Assembly: GCF_021044625.1 (NCBI RefSeq)
Contig: NZ_CP087999.1
Coordinates: 62,001 to 126,000, forward strand
DNA from: Geomonas sp. RF6
Lineage (GTDB): Bacteria > Desulfobacterota > Desulfuromonadia > Geobacterales > Geobacteraceae
Reading direction: 5' to 3'
DNA: 64,000 nt
Shown here: positions 30,758-39,448 of the stretch, piece by piece
How positions within the stretch are numbered: the first letter of the stretch is position 1
Layout: each line of letters opens with the position of its first letter
Notes under the pieces: generated by a model
The model's database searches: none
Seen by the model: the letters and a program-made list of their open reading frames with translations, nothing else
Told to the model about the DNA's origin: nothing
Program-made: the position numbers and the translations under genes

Positions 30758-31279
30758 TTACTTCCCCTTTTCCATATTCATCTTCATCATCTCGCACCCT
30801 TTAACTACTTCGTCCGCCTCCGCGATCACCTTCTTCGGATCCGGCGTCTGCGCCTTCACTTCCTTTTCGAGCAGGTCCAGATGCTGCCGAAGGGATGAAA
30901 GGCGCCCCTCCATTGTCTTGATATGCTCGTCCATCTGCTGCCGCACATCTGCAGGTATCCCCCTTTTGTGCTCGTCATGGTGCTTCTTCATGAGCCCGAA
31001 GCTGCGCCTCATCTCCTCAACAGCAGTCTCCGCAAACTCCTTATCTACCTTCCCCGTCCTGCGCACCTCCGACTTCAGGGTCTGGGCAAAGATCTCCATG
31101 CTCTGCCTGTAAGCCATCCCGAGCTTGTGGTGTGTATCCTCCATCATCCTGTGCATGCCTCCGCCGCTCATCCCGCCCGGCTCAAGGCCATGGGCCTGGT
31201 GCGGCGGCTGCGCTGCAGCATTTCCGGCGCAGAGGCATCCGGTGAGTAGTATTACGTTCAGGATCATTTTCCTCTTCAT
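30758..31279 (-). CDS. exported Met/His-rich helical protein, unknown function
   Basis: 173 residues from ATG 31279 (GGGAG upstream). Signal peptide with a Cys near residue 15 and cleavage around NAAAQ. The mature protein starts with a His/Gly/Met-rich stretch (HQAHGLEPGGMSGGGMHRMM) and continues as charged amphipathic helix with heptad features to the end (CEMMKMNMEKGK). This resembles small periplasmic metal or stress sensors of the Spy/CpxP kind in composition only; I do not assign a family. The Met and His content hints at copper binding. Confidence 0.65.
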   Translation of the reverse strand: MKRKMILNVILLTGCLCAGNAAAQPPHQAHGLEPGGMSGGGMHRMMEDTHHKLGMAYRQSMEIFAQTLKSEVRRTGKVDKEFAETAVEEMRRSFGLMKKHHDEHKRGIPADVRQQMDEHIKTMEGRLSSLRQHLDLLEKEVKAQTPDPKKVIAEADEVVKGCEMMKMNMEKGK

Positions 31280-31382
31280 GGCACGCTCCCTTTGATCCAC
31301 TTTGTTCATGCTGAGTTAGGCCTCCAGCTAAAGCCTATCCCCGGGTCGAAGTGGATGCAAACGGCTGTGCTGCAAAGGAAAA

Positions 31383-32648
31383 TCAAGTTCTCACGAAGTC
31401 GGGACTTGAGAAGCTGTAGGGGAAGTTCATGTGGTCGGTGTAGGTGCCGGCGAGGATGGCTGCCACATCCTCCGTAAAGACCAGTTCCTCGTCGGTGGGT
31501 ATCACGTAGACCCTCACCGGAGACCAGTCGGCGCTTATCAAGGTCTCCCGGCTCCGGCTCATGGCGGAGTTGTTGCGCGCCTCATCCAGCACGATCCCGA
31601 TATGCTCCAGCCCGCGTAGTGCAAGCGCCCGGATTTGGGCCCCCATCTCCCCGACCCCGGCGGTAAAGACGACGGCGTCGAGGCTGCCGATTACCGCCAG
31701 GTACGAGCCTATGTACTTGCGCAGCCGGTACGCCTCCATCTCGAGCGCAAGCCGGCAGCGCTCGTCCCCCTCCTCTGCGTGGCTAACGACGTCGCGCCGG
31801 TCCACGAAGCGCCCGGTGATGCCGAGAATGCCGCTTTCCTTGTTGAGAAGTGCATCCATCGCCTCGGCGCTCACACCTTCTCTCTGCATGATGAAAAGGG
31901 GGATGGAAGGATCGATGTCGCCGCAGCGGGTCCCCATCAGCGCCCCTTCGAGGGGGGTGAGCCCCATGCTGGTATCGATGGAGACGCCGTTTTTGATGGC
32001 GCAGTGCGACACGCCGTTGCCGATGTGCAAGGTGATGACGTTGCACTGGGACGCTTCTTTTCCGAGGAGGGCGGCGGCGCGCTTGGAGACGTAGAGATGG
32101 GAGGTGCCGTGAAACCCGTAGCGGCGCACCCCGTGCCTCTCGTACCACCCGTAGGGGAGCGGATAAAGGTAGGCGTGCTGCGGCATCGTCTGATGGAACG
32201 CGGTGTCGAATATAGCCACCTGCGGGACGCCGGGGAGCACCTCCATCGCCGCGCGGATGCCGACGATATTGGGCGGGTTGTGCAGCGGGGCGAGGTGCTG
32301 TACGGCTTCAACCTCTTTGAGCACCTCGTCGTCGATGAGGACAGACCTGGTGAAGCGCTCTCCGCCATGGACGACCCGGTGCCCGACCGCGGAGATGTCG
32401 GAGATCCTCCGCAGGGGGCCGTGGCCGTGTGCGGTGAGGGTACGCAGGACGAGGTCGACAGCTGCACGATGATCCGGGCACTCCGACTCCTCTCGGTGCT
32501 TTTCCCGTCCCGGCACCTCGTGCACGATGTAGGAGCCGCCGACGACGACCCGCTCGACGGCCCCTTTGGCGACGACTTCTCTTTTTTCCCAGTCGTAGAG
32601 TTGGTACTTCAGCGACGAGCTTCCGCAATTCAAGGAAAGAATCTGCAT
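31383..32648 (-). CDS. ackA: acetate kinase
   Basis: 421 residues from ATG 32648. Interconverts acetyl phosphate + ADP and acetate + ATP. NCGSSSLKY (7-15), GHRVVHGG, FDTAFHQTMP, HIGNGVS and GVGEMG motifs are intact. In an acetoin-degrading cell it could conserve as ATP the acetyl group made by acetoin dehydrogenase, but that needs phosphotransacetylase, which is not in this window. Lies 268 bases downstream of lipB, beyond a type B repeat, so co-transcription with the aco operon is possible but unproven. Confidence 0.96.
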   Translation of the reverse strand: MQILSLNCGSSSLKYQLYDWEKREVVAKGAVERVVVGGSYIVHEVPGREKHREESECPDHRAAVDLVLRTLTAHGHGPLRRISDISAVGHRVVHGGERFTRSVLIDDEVLKEVEAVQHLAPLHNPPNIVGIRAAMEVLPGVPQVAIFDTAFHQTMPQHAYLYPLPYGWYERHGVRRYGFHGTSHLYVSKRAAALLGKEASQCNVITLHIGNGVSHCAIKNGVSIDTSMGLTPLEGALMGTRCGDIDPSIPLFIMQREGVSAEAMDALLNKESGILGITGRFVDRRDVVSHAEEGDERCRLALEMEAYRLRKYIGSYLAVIGSLDAVVFTAGVGEMGAQIRALALRGLEHIGIVLDEARNNSAMSRSRETLISADWSPVRVYVIPTDEELVFTEDVAAILAGTYTDHMNFPYSFSSPDFVRT

Positions 32649-32690
32649 GGGGGGAGCCTCCTTCATCTGGGTGTTTGATTGGCAATGCAG

Positions 32691-32793
32691 TCCATGTAGG
32701 CCGGGATAAGCCGCAGGCGTTCCCGGCATCTCCCACGGCAGCGGCGCAGCTACCTGCCGGCAACGCTGCGCTTATGCCGGCCTACATGGAAAA
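32691..32793. repeat. REP-like repeat type B, copy 1
   Basis: TGTAGGCCGGGATAAGCCGC at one end and its near inverse GCTTATGCCGGCCTACA at the other form an imperfect hairpin of about 100 bases between ackA and lipB. Confidence 0.85.
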
Positions 32794-32916
32794 CGATAGA
32801 CCCGGATTACCGCCCTATCCCTCCCCTTGAAAGGGAGGGGGCGCCTGGGATCCTGTTCTACCAAAGGGTGACGGGTCGAGCTCGGCAAATTCGCGAGAAA
32901 ACCCAAGGCGGGCGGA

Positions 32917-33579
32917 CTAGCGGGAGACTGCTAAAAGAGGGACTTCCTGTTCAATCTCCTGCTGTTCGGGCAACCACCCTCCCAGCAGGTTGCGAAACTG
33001 CGCGATGACGTGGGACTTAACTTCGGCAACGGTCACGGGGCGCCCGCACACCTCCGCCACGGATGCAACCGGACACGCGGGGATGCCGCAGGGGTTGATA
33101 CTCCGAAACGCGCTGAGGTCGTTGTTCACGTTGATGGCAAAGCCGTGCATCGATACCCAATGCCGCACCCCTACCCCGATGGAGGCGACCTTCCCCCCTG
33201 CCGACCACACTCCCGTCTTTCCGGGAACCCGGAACGCTTCCCCGCCGAGATTTGTGACGGTGCGGATAAGGACCTCTTCGAGAAACCGGAGGTAGTGCCG
33301 GAGGTCCTTGCCGCGGCGCCCCAGCCTGATGATGGGGTATCCCACCAGTTGCCCCGGTCCGTGATAGGTGACATCGCCGCCGCGATTGATGCGGACCGCT
33401 GCCACGGAGGGATCAAGAATGTTTCCGGCATCGCCGCCGCGCCCGATGGTGTACACCGGGTGGTGCTCGAGAAGGAGGAACGTTTCCCCCCTCCGCTCGG
33501 CGTGGACTTCCGCCGCCAGCTGCTCCTGCAGGGTTAAAGCGTCGCCGTAGCTGATGATCCCCAAGTCACGGATTTCCAT
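32917..33579 (-). CDS. lipB: lipoyl(octanoyl) transferase
   Basis: 220 residues. Transfers octanoate from acyl carrier protein to lipoyl domains, first step of lipoate assembly. YHGPGQLVGYPI (about 74-85), the acid/base lysine in GGKVASIG and the acyl-carrying cysteine in CGIPACPVAS are present. Last clear member of acoXABC-lipA-acoL-lipB. Its substrates in this locus would be the two lipoyl domains of AcoC. The gap to acoL contains repeats of types A and B. Confidence 0.95.
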   Translation of the reverse strand: MEIRDLGIISYGDALTLQEQLAAEVHAERRGETFLLLEHHPVYTIGRGGDAGNILDPSVAAVRINRGGDVTYHGPGQLVGYPIIRLGRRGKDLRHYLRFLEEVLIRTVTNLGGEAFRVPGKTGVWSAGGKVASIGVGVRHWVSMHGFAINVNNDLSAFRSINPCGIPACPVASVAEVCGRPVTVAEVKSHVIAQFRNLLGGWLPEQQEIEQEVPLLAVSR

Positions 33580-33628
33580 GGTCGTGCCTTTCGAAGGTCC
33601 GTCCCCGCTTCACCGATTCCGGCTGAAG

Positions 33629-33741
33629 GTCCCCCCTCCTTTGACGGGAGGGGGACAGGGGGTGGGTGAAGCTGCCAGATGCTGAAACGGTGGCACCTTC
33701 CCCCCCACCCTGCCCCTCCCCCGCAAGGGGGGAGGGGACGT
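33629..33741. repeat. intergenic repeat type A, copy 2
   Basis: Same 110-base element as at 29184, here between acoL and lipB inside the aco operon. Confidence 0.85.
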
Positions 33742-33779
33742 TCTTACCAACCTCTCCCGGAATGAAGCGACGAGGACGA

Positions 33780-33866
33780 TGTGGTGCAGGCCGGCATAAA
33801 CCGCAGGCGTTTCCGGCCGTATCGTGTCGAGTCTGCCGGAACCGCGGCGCTTATGCCGGCCCGCTT
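33780..33866. repeat. REP-like repeat type B, degenerate copy 2
   Basis: GCAGGCCGGCATAAACCGCAG paired with CGGCGCTTATGCCGGCCCGC; directly abuts the acoL stop codon. Confidence 0.7.
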
Positions 33867-33869
33867 TCG

Positions 33870-35282
33870 TTACGCGTGGATTACCGACTTGTGCACATCG
33901 AGGGCGGCTTCCTTCACCGCTTCGGCCAGAGTCGGATGCGCATGGAACATGGTCGCCAGCTCCTTCGAGCTTCCGCCGAGCGCCATAAAGGAGACCCCCT
34001 GGGCTATCATGTCAGAGGCGCGCGGCCCGACGATGTGGATGCCGAGAACCTTGTCCGTCTCCTTGTGGGCGAGGATCTTCACGAAGCCGTCCGTCTCGTC
34101 CATGCAGCGGGCGCGACCGTTGGCGATAAAGCTGAACTTGCCGCAGGCGTACGGAATCCCCTCTTCCTGCAGCGATTGCTCGGTCCTCCCCACCGAGGCA
34201 GCTTCCGGCCAGGTGTAGGCGATGCCGGGGATCGTCGAGTAGTGCACCTTCGCCTGCAGCCCGGCAAGCTTTTCGGCAAAAGCGAACCCTTCCTCCGATG
34301 CCTTGTGCGCGAGTAGCGGTCCGGGGATGAGGTCGCCGATGGCATAGATTCCGGGAGCGGAGGTCTGGTAGTTTTCATCCACCTCGATCCTGCCGTTGGC
34401 CGTCTTCACACCCGCTTCCTCAAGGCCTAGCCCCGTCAGCACAGGCTTTCTCCCCACCGCCACGAGAACCTTGTCCGCTACCAGCTCCTCTTTCTTTTCT
34501 CCCGCCTCGAGAGAAAGAACCGCTTTCCCGTTCTGCACGGTGCACCCGGTGACCTTCGTCCCCATGCGGAAGTCGAGCCCCTGTTTCTTCAGGACCCGCA
34601 TCAAGGCTTCGGTAACCTCACCGTCCGTAAAGGGCAGCATCTTCGGGAGCATCTCCACGACAGTCACCTTCGCTCCGAGGCGGCGCCACACCGAGCCGAG
34701 CTCCAGCCCGATGTAGCCGGCGCCGACCACCACGAGGTGCTGTGGTACCGCGCTCAGTTCCAGTGCTTCCTTGGAGCTGATGAGCGTCGTTCCGTCAAAG
34801 GGGAGTGAAGGCACTTCCACCGGCATGCTGCCGGTAGCGAGCAGCACCCTCTTCGCCGTCACGGTCTGCGTCCCCGCCTCTACCTTCACCTCGACCCTCT
34901 GCACCCCGTCCCCCGCAGGCTTCAGGATCTTCCCGCAGCCGTTCAGCACCTCGACCTTGTTCTTCTTGAAAAGGTAGGCGATCCCGTCGGTCAGCTTCTT
35001 CACCACGTCGTTCTTGCGGGCGAGCATCTTCGCGAGGTTCAGTACCGGCGGTGTGACCTCCACGCCGTGACTTGCGAACTTGTCGCGGGCCATGAGGAAG
35101 TGCTCGCTGGAGTCGAGAAGCGCCTTGCTGGGGATGCACCCCTCATTGAGGCAGACGCCTCCCATCGTCTTTCTTTTTTCCACCACTAGGACCTTCTGCC
35201 CCAGTTGCGCTGCGCGAATTGCTGCCACATATCCACCCGGCCCGGCGCCGAGAATTACCAGATCGTAACTTTGCTCACTCAT
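33870..35282 (-). CDS. acoL: dihydrolipoyl dehydrogenase, acetoin complex E3
   Basis: 470 residues from ATG 35282, chosen because GGAG lies upstream and MSEQSYDLVILGAGPGGYVA is the usual E3 start; the frame extends 73 codons further without similarity. FAD-binding GAGPGGY, redox-active disulfide GGVCLNEGC (about 40-48), NAD-binding GAGYIGLELG and the C-terminal active-site His-Glu in HAHPTLAEAV are present. It reoxidises the dihydrolipoyl arms of AcoC with NAD+. Placed between lipA and lipB in the aco operon. Confidence 0.95.
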   Translation of the reverse strand: MSEQSYDLVILGAGPGGYVAAIRAAQLGQKVLVVEKRKTMGGVCLNEGCIPSKALLDSSEHFLMARDKFASHGVEVTPPVLNLAKMLARKNDVVKKLTDGIAYLFKKNKVEVLNGCGKILKPAGDGVQRVEVKVEAGTQTVTAKRVLLATGSMPVEVPSLPFDGTTLISSKEALELSAVPQHLVVVGAGYIGLELGSVWRRLGAKVTVVEMLPKMLPFTDGEVTEALMRVLKKQGLDFRMGTKVTGCTVQNGKAVLSLEAGEKKEELVADKVLVAVGRKPVLTGLGLEEAGVKTANGRIEVDENYQTSAPGIYAIGDLIPGPLLAHKASEEGFAFAEKLAGLQAKVHYSTIPGIAYTWPEAASVGRTEQSLQEEGIPYACGKFSFIANGRARCMDETDGFVKILAHKETDKVLGIHIVGPRASDMIAQGVSFMALGGSSKELATMFHAHPTLAEAVKEAALDVHKSVIHA

Positions 35283-35466
35283 ACCGTGCTCCTCTCTTCG
35301 TAGTTTTTTCGCCGCCCTGGGCGGCACTTTCTCATTTATCCCCTGAGACACTGAGAACACAGAGGAACCGCAATAGATCCCAACAGGAGGGGAGTTATCA
35401 ATGAATCGGCCACTTCCTGATTCCTCTATGTTCTCCGTGCCTCCGGGACTTCCGACGCACCCTTTT

Positions 35467-36390
35467 CTACACCAGGAGCTCTTTCGCCTGCCCCTCGGCA
35501 TGGTACGACGAGCGCACCAGCGGGCCGGCCTCCACGTGGGAAAATCCGAGCTCCCCCCCCAGATGCTCCAGCCAGGAGAACTCCCCCGGGGTGACGTACT
35601 TCACCACGGGGAGGTGGTGCAGGCTCGGGCGCAGGTACTGCCCGATGGTCAGCATGCGGCAGCCGTGCTCGCGGAGATCCCTCATGACCTCTGCCACCTC
35701 GTCCAGCGACTCCCCGAGCCCCACCATGAGCCCCGACTTCGTCGGAATATCCGGGAAGCGCTCTGCGAAGGCGCGCAGGAGGTTCAGCGACCAGCGGTAC
35801 TCCGCGCCTGGGCGCACCGTGGGGTAGAGCCGCGGCACCGTCTCCAGGTTGTGATTGAAGACGTCCGGGAGGTTCGGGGCGAGGCTCTCGAAGGCGAGAT
35901 CGAGTTTTCCGCGAAAGTCGGGCACCAGGATCTCCACCTGCACCGAAGGGGTCGTCTGTCGCACTTCCTTTATGCAGCTGGCGAAGTGGCCGGCGCCGCC
36001 GTCGGGGAGGTCGTCGCGGGTCACCGAGGTCACCACCGCGTACTTCAGCCCCATGACCTGCACCGCGCCGGCGAGCTTTTGCGGTTCATCAGCGTCGAGC
36101 GGGGCGGGCCGGCCGTGGGCGACGTCGCAAAACGGGCACCTGCGGGTGCAGACAGCCCCCATGATCATGAAGGTCGCGGTGCCGAGCCGGAAGCACTCAC
36201 CCATGTTCGGACAGTTCGCCTCCTCGCACACCGTGTTCAGGCTGCTCTTGCGCAGTATCCCGGTGATCCGCTCCACCTCGCTGCCGCAGGGGGATTTCAC
36301 CTTCAGCCACTTCGGCTTCGGGAGCGCGGGCGCGTGGCTCGCACCCTGTTTCTGCCGGCTTTTTTGACCTATTTCCTCAATCATCTTCAT
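35467..36390 (-). CDS. lipA: lipoyl synthase
   Basis: 307 residues. Radical SAM enzyme that inserts two sulfurs into octanoyl groups on lipoyl domains. The auxiliary cluster cysteines [12 protein letters not shown] (55, 60, 66) and the radical SAM motif CTRRCPFC (81, 85, 88) are complete; the C-terminal Ser ligand region RSSYHAEG is present. Encoded within the acetoin dehydrogenase operon, so cofactor synthesis follows induction of the enzyme that needs it. Confidence 0.97.
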   Translation of the reverse strand: MKMIEEIGQKSRQKQGASHAPALPKPKWLKVKSPCGSEVERITGILRKSSLNTVCEEANCPNMGECFRLGTATFMIMGAVCTRRCPFCDVAHGRPAPLDADEPQKLAGAVQVMGLKYAVVTSVTRDDLPDGGAGHFASCIKEVRQTTPSVQVEILVPDFRGKLDLAFESLAPNLPDVFNHNLETVPRLYPTVRPGAEYRWSLNLLRAFAERFPDIPTKSGLMVGLGESLDEVAEVMRDLREHGCRMLTIGQYLRPSLHHLPVVKYVTPGEFSWLEHLGGELGFSHVEAGPLVRSSYHAEGQAKELLV

Positions 36391-36456
36391 AGCTCCGCTT
36401 CAGTTTATGCCTCTTCGCAAGGCTCTTCCGGTAATCCGGGAGTCAGCATCAGGAAG

Positions 36457-36570
36457 ATCCCCCCTCCCTTGACGGGAGGGGGACAGGGGGTGGGTGAAGC
36501 TGCTGTATGGCTGAAATGGTGGCACCTTCCCCCCCACCCTGTCCCTCCCCCGCAAGGGGGGAGGGGACGT
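36457..36570. repeat. intergenic repeat type A, copy 3
   Basis: Same element as at 29184, in the 314-base gap between acoC and lipA. A shorter fragment of the G-rich arm recurs at about 36610-36625. Confidence 0.85.
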
Positions 36571-36704
36571 CCGACCGGCGGTCCCTGGTTTTACCGGATG
36601 CCACTTTCGCAAGGGGGGAAGGGACGCTGTGCCCTGCTGCAGCCTCGTTGGTCGCTCCGTGATTTTTGCCGGCGGAGCACAGCGTCTTTCCCGACCGTCG
36701 GCGC

Positions 36705-38096
36705 CTACGACAGGAGCGCGTCCGGCGCCTCCATGATCGACTTCAGTTCCGCCAGGTACTTCGCGGCATAGGCGCCGTCGTGCACCCTGTGGTCGGCGGA
36801 GATGGTAACCCTCATGGTGCGGGCGATGCCGACCTCACCATTCTTGGCAACGACCTCATCCTTCACCTTCCCGACCGCGAGGATCGCCGAGAGCCCCGGG
36901 GGGACGATGGCGATGAAGTCCTCCACCCCCAGCATCCCCATGTTGGAGATGGCGAAGGTGCCGCCGGAGAGCTCTTCCTTGCCGAGCTTACCTTCCTTGG
37001 CGAGCCCCACCAGCTCGCGGCTTTTCACCCCGATCTCCGTTGCCGGGAGTTCCTGGCACTTCCTGATCACCGGCATGATGACCCCGTCGTCCAGCCCGAC
37101 CGCGACCGCCATGTTGACGTCCGCGTGCAGCGCGATGTTCTTCTCTGCGTAGGAGGCGTTCAGCAGGGGGAACTTCTGCAGCGCGACGGCGCACCCCTTG
37201 ATGAGGATGTCGTTGATGGAGACCTTCGTCCCCTTTTCTTTCAAGGCTCGGCAAGCCGACTCGGCAGCCCCCATGTCGATCGCCACGGTGACCATGTAGT
37301 GCGGAATGGTGGTCCACGAGTTCGTCACCGTCTTCGCGATGGCGGCGCGCATCCCCTGGAGCGGCTGCAGCGTCTCAGCTGGCGTTGCCACGGCGGCTGC
37401 CGCCGGTGCCTCCTGGGAGCCGGAAGCACTCTGCTCGGCCGGAGCCTGGGCCCCGCCTGCGAGGAAGGCCTCGATCTGCGCGTCGGTGACTTCTACCTCC
37501 GCTACCACCGCGAGGTCCGCCCCGACCGGGAGCACATCGCCGTCGGTGGCAATCTTCTTGCGCAGCACGCCGGCGCAGGGGGACTCCATCACGTTCACGA
37601 TCTTGTCCGTCTCCACCTCGGCGACCGCCATCCCCGGCACGATCGGCGCCCCTTCCTCGACCAGCCACTGCACGAGGGTCCCTTCCTCCATGGTAAGCCC
37701 CCATTTCGGCATGGTGAGGGTCTGGATACCTGCAGGCGCGGCGGCACCTGCTGCGGGGGGGGCAGACGCTTCCTGCGCGGAGTCGGCCGCGGAGGCGTCC
37801 CCCCCGCCAAAGCTCGCCACGAAGCTGTCCACGTCCCCATCGGAGACGCTCGCCTTTGCGATAACTCCCAGAAGCGCCCCCACCGGGAGGGTCTCATTTT
37901 CCCCGGCAACCTTCCGCACCAGGATTCCGGTCTGGGTCGCCTCGAGGACGTTCACTATCTTGTCCGTCTCCACCTCGGCTATCGCCATGCCGAGCTCGAT
38001 CTCCGTACCTTCCTCAATAAGCCATTGCACGAGGGTCCCTTCTTCCATGGTGAGACCCCACTTCGGCATCGTCAGTTCAGCCAGATTTGCGCTCAT
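36705..38096 (-). CDS. acoC: acetoin dehydrogenase E2, dihydrolipoamide acetyltransferase
   Basis: 463 residues. Two tandem lipoyl domains (about 3-80 and 127-203) each show the lipoylation site ETDKIVN (Lys46, Lys165). They are joined by Ala/Pro linkers to the catalytic acyltransferase domain (about 246-463), which keeps the active-site SADHRVHDG. The peripheral subunit-binding domain normally found between lipoyl and catalytic domains is not visible: the linker after residue 205 is only Ala/Pro/Gln/Ser-rich and runs into the catalytic core. Transfers acetyl from acetoin cleavage to CoA. Upstream gap to acoB is 313 bases and holds strong hairpins. Confidence 0.94.
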   Translation of the reverse strand: MSANLAELTMPKWGLTMEEGTLVQWLIEEGTEIELGMAIAEVETDKIVNVLEATQTGILVRKVAGENETLPVGALLGVIAKASVSDGDVDSFVASFGGGDASAADSAQEASAPPAAGAAAPAGIQTLTMPKWGLTMEEGTLVQWLVEEGAPIVPGMAVAEVETDKIVNVMESPCAGVLRKKIATDGDVLPVGADLAVVAEVEVTDAQIEAFLAGGAQAPAEQSASGSQEAPAAAAVATPAETLQPLQGMRAAIAKTVTNSWTTIPHYMVTVAIDMGAAESACRALKEKGTKVSINDILIKGCAVALQKFPLLNASYAEKNIALHADVNMAVAVGLDDGVIMPVIRKCQELPATEIGVKSRELVGLAKEGKLGKEELSGGTFAISNMGMLGVEDFIAIVPPGLSAILAVGKVKDEVVAKNGEVGIARTMRVTISADHRVHDGAYAAKYLAELKSIMEAPDALLS

Positions 38097-38159
38097 TTCA
38101 CACCTCTTTTCTCGTTCGGATTGCTCCGGTCATAGGGCATTGTAGAATCGGCCGCTGGC

Positions 38160-38351
38160 GGTGAACCCCATCCCCACCCTGACCCTCCCCTTGAAAGGGA
38201 GGGGACGACAGGCGGCATCAGGTATTCTCCCTCCCCTTCAGGCGGAGGAGCGGGGTCAGGACGGGATTCCAGATCTCTCGCCAGAGAGAGTCCCCTTGCG
38301 GGCGGGGGAGGCGGCGGGGGGGAGACCCGTTGGTCCCCCCCGCCCGCAAGG
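38160..38351. repeat. hairpin-rich spacer between acoB and acoC
   Basis: 38294-38351 contains CTTGCGGGCGGGGG and CCCCCCGCCCGCAAG, an almost perfect 14-15 bp stem. 38170-38275 holds two further C-rich/G-rich inverted units. No reading frame here. In the aco mRNA these could act as stability or processing elements. Confidence 0.7.
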
Positions 38352-38409
38352 AGATTGACAGCCGCCGAAAATCCCGGCGGCTCAGCCGCAAAAATGCCTG
38401 GCTTCTTGG

Positions 38410-39429
38410 TTATGCAGCTTCCTGGGCCTTCACCACGGAGAGCGCTGCGTTGAGAACTTTCTCCGCATTGGGGATGTACAGGTCCTCCAGCGCCCCGGAG
38501 AAGGGAACCGGAGAGTGCGGCGCGGTCACCAGCTTGATCGGAGCAGCCAGCGCCTCGAAGGCGCCCTGGGCGACAACCGCCGCGATGTCCGCCGCCATCC
38601 CGGCTCTCTGATGCCCCTCGTCCACCACCACGAGCTTCCCGGTCTTCTCGACACTGTTCAGGATCGTTGCCTCGTCGAGAGGCGAGATGGTGCGCGGGTC
38701 GATGACCTCTGCGGTGATGCCGTCCTTGGCGAGCGCGTCGGCCGCCTGCAGCGCCATGTGCACCATGCGTCCGATTGCGACTATGGTGAGATCCTTCCCT
38801 TCGCGCACGATGTTAGCCTTGCCGAACGGAATGGTGTACGGCTCCGGAGCGACCTCACCCTTCATGGCGTAGAGGGCCTTGTGCTCCATGAAGATGACCG
38901 GGTTGTTGTCGCGGATCGACTCGATGAGGAGCCCCTTCGCCTCCGCCGGGGTGGAGGGGACGACGACCTTCAGCCCCGGGATGTGGGCGAAGATGTTGTA
39001 CAGGCACTGGGAGTGCTGTGCCGCGGCCCGGAAGCCGGCGCCGTACATCATGCGGATAACCACAGGGGTCTGTGCCTTGCCGCCGAACATGTAGCGGAAT
39101 TTTGCTGCCTGGTTCATGACCTGGTCGAAGCAGACCCCGAGGAAGTCGGAGAACATGAGCTCCACAACCGGCCTCATGCCGCAGGAGGCTGCGCCGATCG
39201 CCGCGCCGATGTAGGAGGACTCGGAGATCGGGGTGTCCATGACGCGGTCGCCGAACTTCGCGTACAGCCCCTTGGTTACCCCCAAAACCCCGCCCCAGGC
39301 GTCCATGACCCCCTGGGTGCCGCGCCCGCCGGCGTTGTCCAGGCCGAGCACGATGACTTTCTCGTCCCGCTCCATTTCCTGAGCCAGCGCTTCGTTTATC
39401 GCGTCTTTGTAGCTGATTTTTCTAGACAT
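38410..39429 (-). CDS. acoB: acetoin dehydrogenase E1 component, beta subunit
   Basis: 339 residues; transketolase-type pyrimidine-binding and C-terminal domains. MSRKISYKDAINEALAQEME start, GGRGTQGVMDAWGGV, MRPVVELMFSDF and VIDPRTISPLDEATI segments are typical of E1-beta. With AcoA it forms the TPP enzyme that cleaves acetoin to acetaldehyde and an acetyl group passed to lipoate. Starts 19 bases after acoA. The match is best to acetoin-type E1, but pyruvate dehydrogenase E1 is very similar; assignment rests on acoX and the butanediol genes. Confidence 0.94.
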   Translation of the reverse strand: MSRKISYKDAINEALAQEMERDEKVIVLGLDNAGGRGTQGVMDAWGGVLGVTKGLYAKFGDRVMDTPISESSYIGAAIGAASCGMRPVVELMFSDFLGVCFDQVMNQAAKFRYMFGGKAQTPVVIRMMYGAGFRAAAQHSQCLYNIFAHIPGLKVVVPSTPAEAKGLLIESIRDNNPVIFMEHKALYAMKGEVAPEPYTIPFGKANIVREGKDLTIVAIGRMVHMALQAADALAKDGITAEVIDPRTISPLDEATILNSVEKTGKLVVVDEGHQRAGMAADIAAVVAQGAFEALAAPIKLVTAPHSPVPFSGALEDLYIPNAEKVLNAALSVVKAQEAA

Positions 39430-39448
39430 TGTTGGCTCCTTTCTGTGC

